Assembly (NCBI RefSeq): GCF_014842025.1
Contig: NZ_JACYUY010000032.1
Coordinates: forward strand, 1 to 64,000
Reading direction: 5' to 3'
Length of the DNA stretch: 64,000 nucleotides
DNA from: Massilia sp. CFBP 13721
GTDB taxonomy: Bacteria > Pseudomonadota > Gammaproteobacteria > Burkholderiales > Burkholderiaceae_D
Position numbers and translations under genes: made by a program. The notes under the pieces were generated by a model, which made no database searches, was not told where the DNA came from, and saw nothing but the letters and a program-made list of their open reading frames with translations. Every line of letters starts with the position of its first letter. Position 1 is the stretch's first letter. This document shows positions 62,357-64,000 of the stretch, piece after piece.

Positions 62357-64000
62357 CCTTGTTGAAGCGGCCGGCGCTGGCGGCAAGCGCCAGCGCCGGC
62401 GGCGCATCTCTCATCGCGTTGCGCATCGGGCTGCCCGGGGCGCGCCGCTCGCGCGGGTCCTGGAACTCGGCCCGCTCGTCCACCGTATTGGCCTCGGCCA
62501 GCGGTTCGATGCCGTCGATCTGGAATACCGACACGGCGCGCGCCAGGTTCACGGTCTGCTCGTGCAGGCTTTCGGCGGCGGCTGCCGCCTGTTCGACCAG
62601 GGCCGCGTTCTGCTGGGTCATGTCGTCCATCTGCCCGACCGCGTGATTGACTTCGGCGATGCCCTCGGCCTGTTCGGTGCTGGCGACGCTGATGCGCTCG
62701 ATGATGTCGTTCACCTGTTTTACGGAGGCGACGATGTGGCCCATGCTGCTGCCCGCTTCGTTGACGGAGGCCGCGCCGCCGTCGATGATGGCGACCGAAT
62801 CGGCAATCAGCGCCTTGATTTCCTTGGCCGCCGCCGCCGAGCGTTGCGCCAGCGTGCGCACCTCGGAGGCCACCACCGCGAAGCCGCGCCCCTGTTCGCC
62901 GGCGCGCGCCGCTTCGACCGCCGCGTTCAGGGCCAGGATATTCGTCTGGAACGAGATGCCGTCGATGACGCCGATGATCTCGACGATCTTGCGCGAGCTG
63001 GCGCGGATCGATTCCATCGTCGTCACCGCGCGGTCGACTGCCTGGCCGCCGTGGCTGGCCAGGCGCGCCGCTTCCGCGGCGAGGTCGGTCGCCAGGCGCG
63101 CGTTGTGCGCGTTGTCCTTCACCGCCACGGTCAGCGTTTCCATCGCGCTGGCGGTCTGTTCGAGCGAGCCGGCCTGCATTTCGGTGCGGGTCGAGAGGTC
63201 GAGGTTGCCGGTGGCGATTTCCTTCGAGGCGGTGTCGATCGAGCGCACCGAGGTCAATATCGCGTGCAGGGTCGTGTTCAGGGTGCCGATGGTATGGTCG
63301 AGCGCGCGCGAGGTGTCGGCGATCTCGTCGCGGCCCGTGCTGCCGGTGGCGCCGGCGAGGCGGCCTTCGGCCAGTTCATTGACCACGTCCGAGATGGCGC
63401 GGATATCCTGCAGCATGGCGCGCCGCACCAGCATCGTGACCGTCAGCGAGAGGGCGATCGACAGCAGCACCAGCACCGCCATCGTCACGCCCAGCATGCG
63501 GAACTCGGCGCCGGCGGCGGCATAGGCTCCTTCGCTCAGCTGGGTTTCGAGCGCCGCCAGCTGCGCCAGCTGGGTATTCAAACCGCCGAAATCCTTTTCC
63601 GCCTTCTGCATCGAATTGGTGGCGATCGACTGATCGACCTGCGCCATCTCGATGGTCTCGAGTACCGCCTTGCGGTAGGCGGCCAGCGCCGTGGCGGAGG
63701 CGTCGATCAGCTTGCGTTCGGCCGGGTCGGCGACCTTCGCCAGTGCGTCCAGGCGGGTCTTGATGTCGGCGTGCTTGTTGTTGATGTCCTTGACCAGGCC
63801 GTCGAGCCGCTCCTTGGCGAAGCTGCCGCTGATCCAGGCCAGCAGCTGGTAGATGTTGGCGTGCGCATGCTTGGCGTCGCCGGCGACGTCGGCCGTATCC
63901 TGCAGGCGCGCCGCGCGCACCTGCACCATGTTCTCGAGAGAGGCATGCTGGCGCACCATGCCGTAATAGGCGCCGCCGGACAGCAGCGTCAGCAGCACCA
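62337..64000 (-). CDS. Methyl-accepting chemotaxis protein (5' end outside the window)
   Basis: More than 553 residues are visible; the start lies beyond the window edge. A first membrane segment at the cut end is followed by a helical periplasmic domain (four-helix-bundle type, about 150 residues), a second membrane segment (MLGVTMAVLVLLSIALSL), HAMP and a long cytoplasmic signalling domain with the conserved hairpin tip GISFQTNILALNAAVEAARA. It should signal to CheA/CheW, which are not in this window. The C-terminal tail after the signalling domain is about 60 residues, with no NWETF-type tether. It overlaps the convergent glycosylase gene by 20 bases. Confidence 0.93.
   Translation of the reverse strand, partial: VLLTLLSGGAYYGMVRQHASLENMVQVRAARLQDTADVAGDAKHAHANIYQLLAWISGSFAKERLDGLVKDINNKHADIKTRLDALAKVADPAERKLIDASATALAAYRKAVLETIEMAQVDQSIATNSMQKAEKDFGGLNTQLAQLAALETQLSEGAYAAAGAEFRMLGVTMAVLVLLSIALSLTVTMLVRRAMLQDIRAISDVVNELAEGRLAGATGSTGRDEIADTSRALDHTIGTLNTTLHAILTSVRSIDTASKEIATGNLDLSTRTEMQAGSLEQTASAMETLTVAVKDNAHNARLATDLAAEAARLASHGGQAVDRAVTTMESIRASSRKIVEIIGVIDGISFQTNILALNAAVEAARAGEQGRGFAVVASEVRTLAQRSAAAAKEIKALIADSVAIIDGGAASVNEAGSSMGHIVASVKQVNDIIERISVASTEQAEGIAEVNHAVGQMDDMTQQNAALVEQAAAAAESLHEQTVNLARAVSVFQIDGIEPLAEANTVDERAEFQDPRERRAPGSPMRNAMRDAPPALALAASAGRFNKVSGTDG

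Overview
The window is 64 kb of high-GC chromosomal DNA from a betaproteobacterium. It most likely belongs to the Oxalobacteraceae (the Massilia/Telluria/Duganella/Janthinobacterium group). This is an inference from the neighbourhood: a type B L31 - rho - trxA block, a MaeB-type malic enzyme, a hutUHGFDI operon with both HutF and HutG, a second extended IF-1, a PEP-CTERM-like protein, a subclass B3 metallo-beta-lactamase, and a LysR/LlpE/RND pump locus of the CeoAB-OpcM / BpeEF-OprC type known in Burkholderiales. No phage genes, insertion-sequence transposases, rRNA or CRISPR arrays were seen. One tRNA (Leu, anticodon CAA) is present.

Layout. 1-3 kb: a zinc-sensing ArsR/SmtB repressor and CDF zinc exporter with a perfect operator, then UDP-galactopyranose mutase (glf). 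3.2-8.2 kb (minus strand): pncC, a secreted metallophosphoesterase, a fused two-domain M16 protease and a methyltransferase, closely packed as one probable operon. 8.5-13.7 kb (plus strand): an overlapping three-gene signalling operon (YfiR-like periplasmic protein, CHASE8-type hybrid histidine kinase, REC-PAS-GGDEF-EAL-REC protein) lying between pncC and thiL. 15-21 kb: maeB, then gmd-rmd-glycosyltransferase for a GDP-deoxyhexose such as GDP-D-rhamnose. 21-25.4 kb: a MHYT-PAS-PAS-HK-REC-Hpt kinase followed, with a one-base overlap, by an HD-GYP response regulator. 25.5-31 kb: poorly characterised envelope genes, the tRNA-Leu and a large GT-C-like membrane protein.

31-35 kb: rpmE2, rho, trxA, a single-domain response regulator and hutC. 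35-39 kb: ada, a B3 metallo-beta-lactamase and an exported amidohydrolase, which separate hutC from its target. 39.2-46.6 kb: the hutU-hutH-hutG-hutF-hutD-hutI operon behind a promoter with a HutC-like site in its spacer. It should convert histidine to glutamate by the five-step formylglutamate route. 47-49.7 kb: GNAT, EamA exporter, glycine-zipper lipoprotein and an Mpo1-like protein. 49.7-58 kb: divergent LysR regulator and a five-gene efflux operon (72-residue exported protein, degenerate alpha/beta hydrolase, membrane fusion protein, RND pump, outer-membrane factor). 58-64 kb: a deoxyinosine glycosylase, a long leader ahead of IF-1, a transglutaminase/TPR lipoprotein, an HDOD protein, an AAG-type glycosylase and a chemoreceptor cut by the window edge.

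Two repeat structures recur or stand out. The first is an intergenic palindromic family with the core TAGGGTGG...CCACGCG, seen in full at 57-195, 3117-3250, 13685-13854 and 36302-36417, as a half at 39128-39157, with a related form near 31.6 kb. The second is a 159-bp terminal-inverted-repeat element at 33673-33831. The most unusual biology is the YfiR-kinase-c-di-GMP operon between thiL and pncC with pgpA absent, the efflux operon whose hydrolase has lost its catalytic serine and histidine, a protein gene whose stop codon lies inside a tRNA gene, and candidate small or leader RNAs near 8.4, 47.0 and 58.7 kb.
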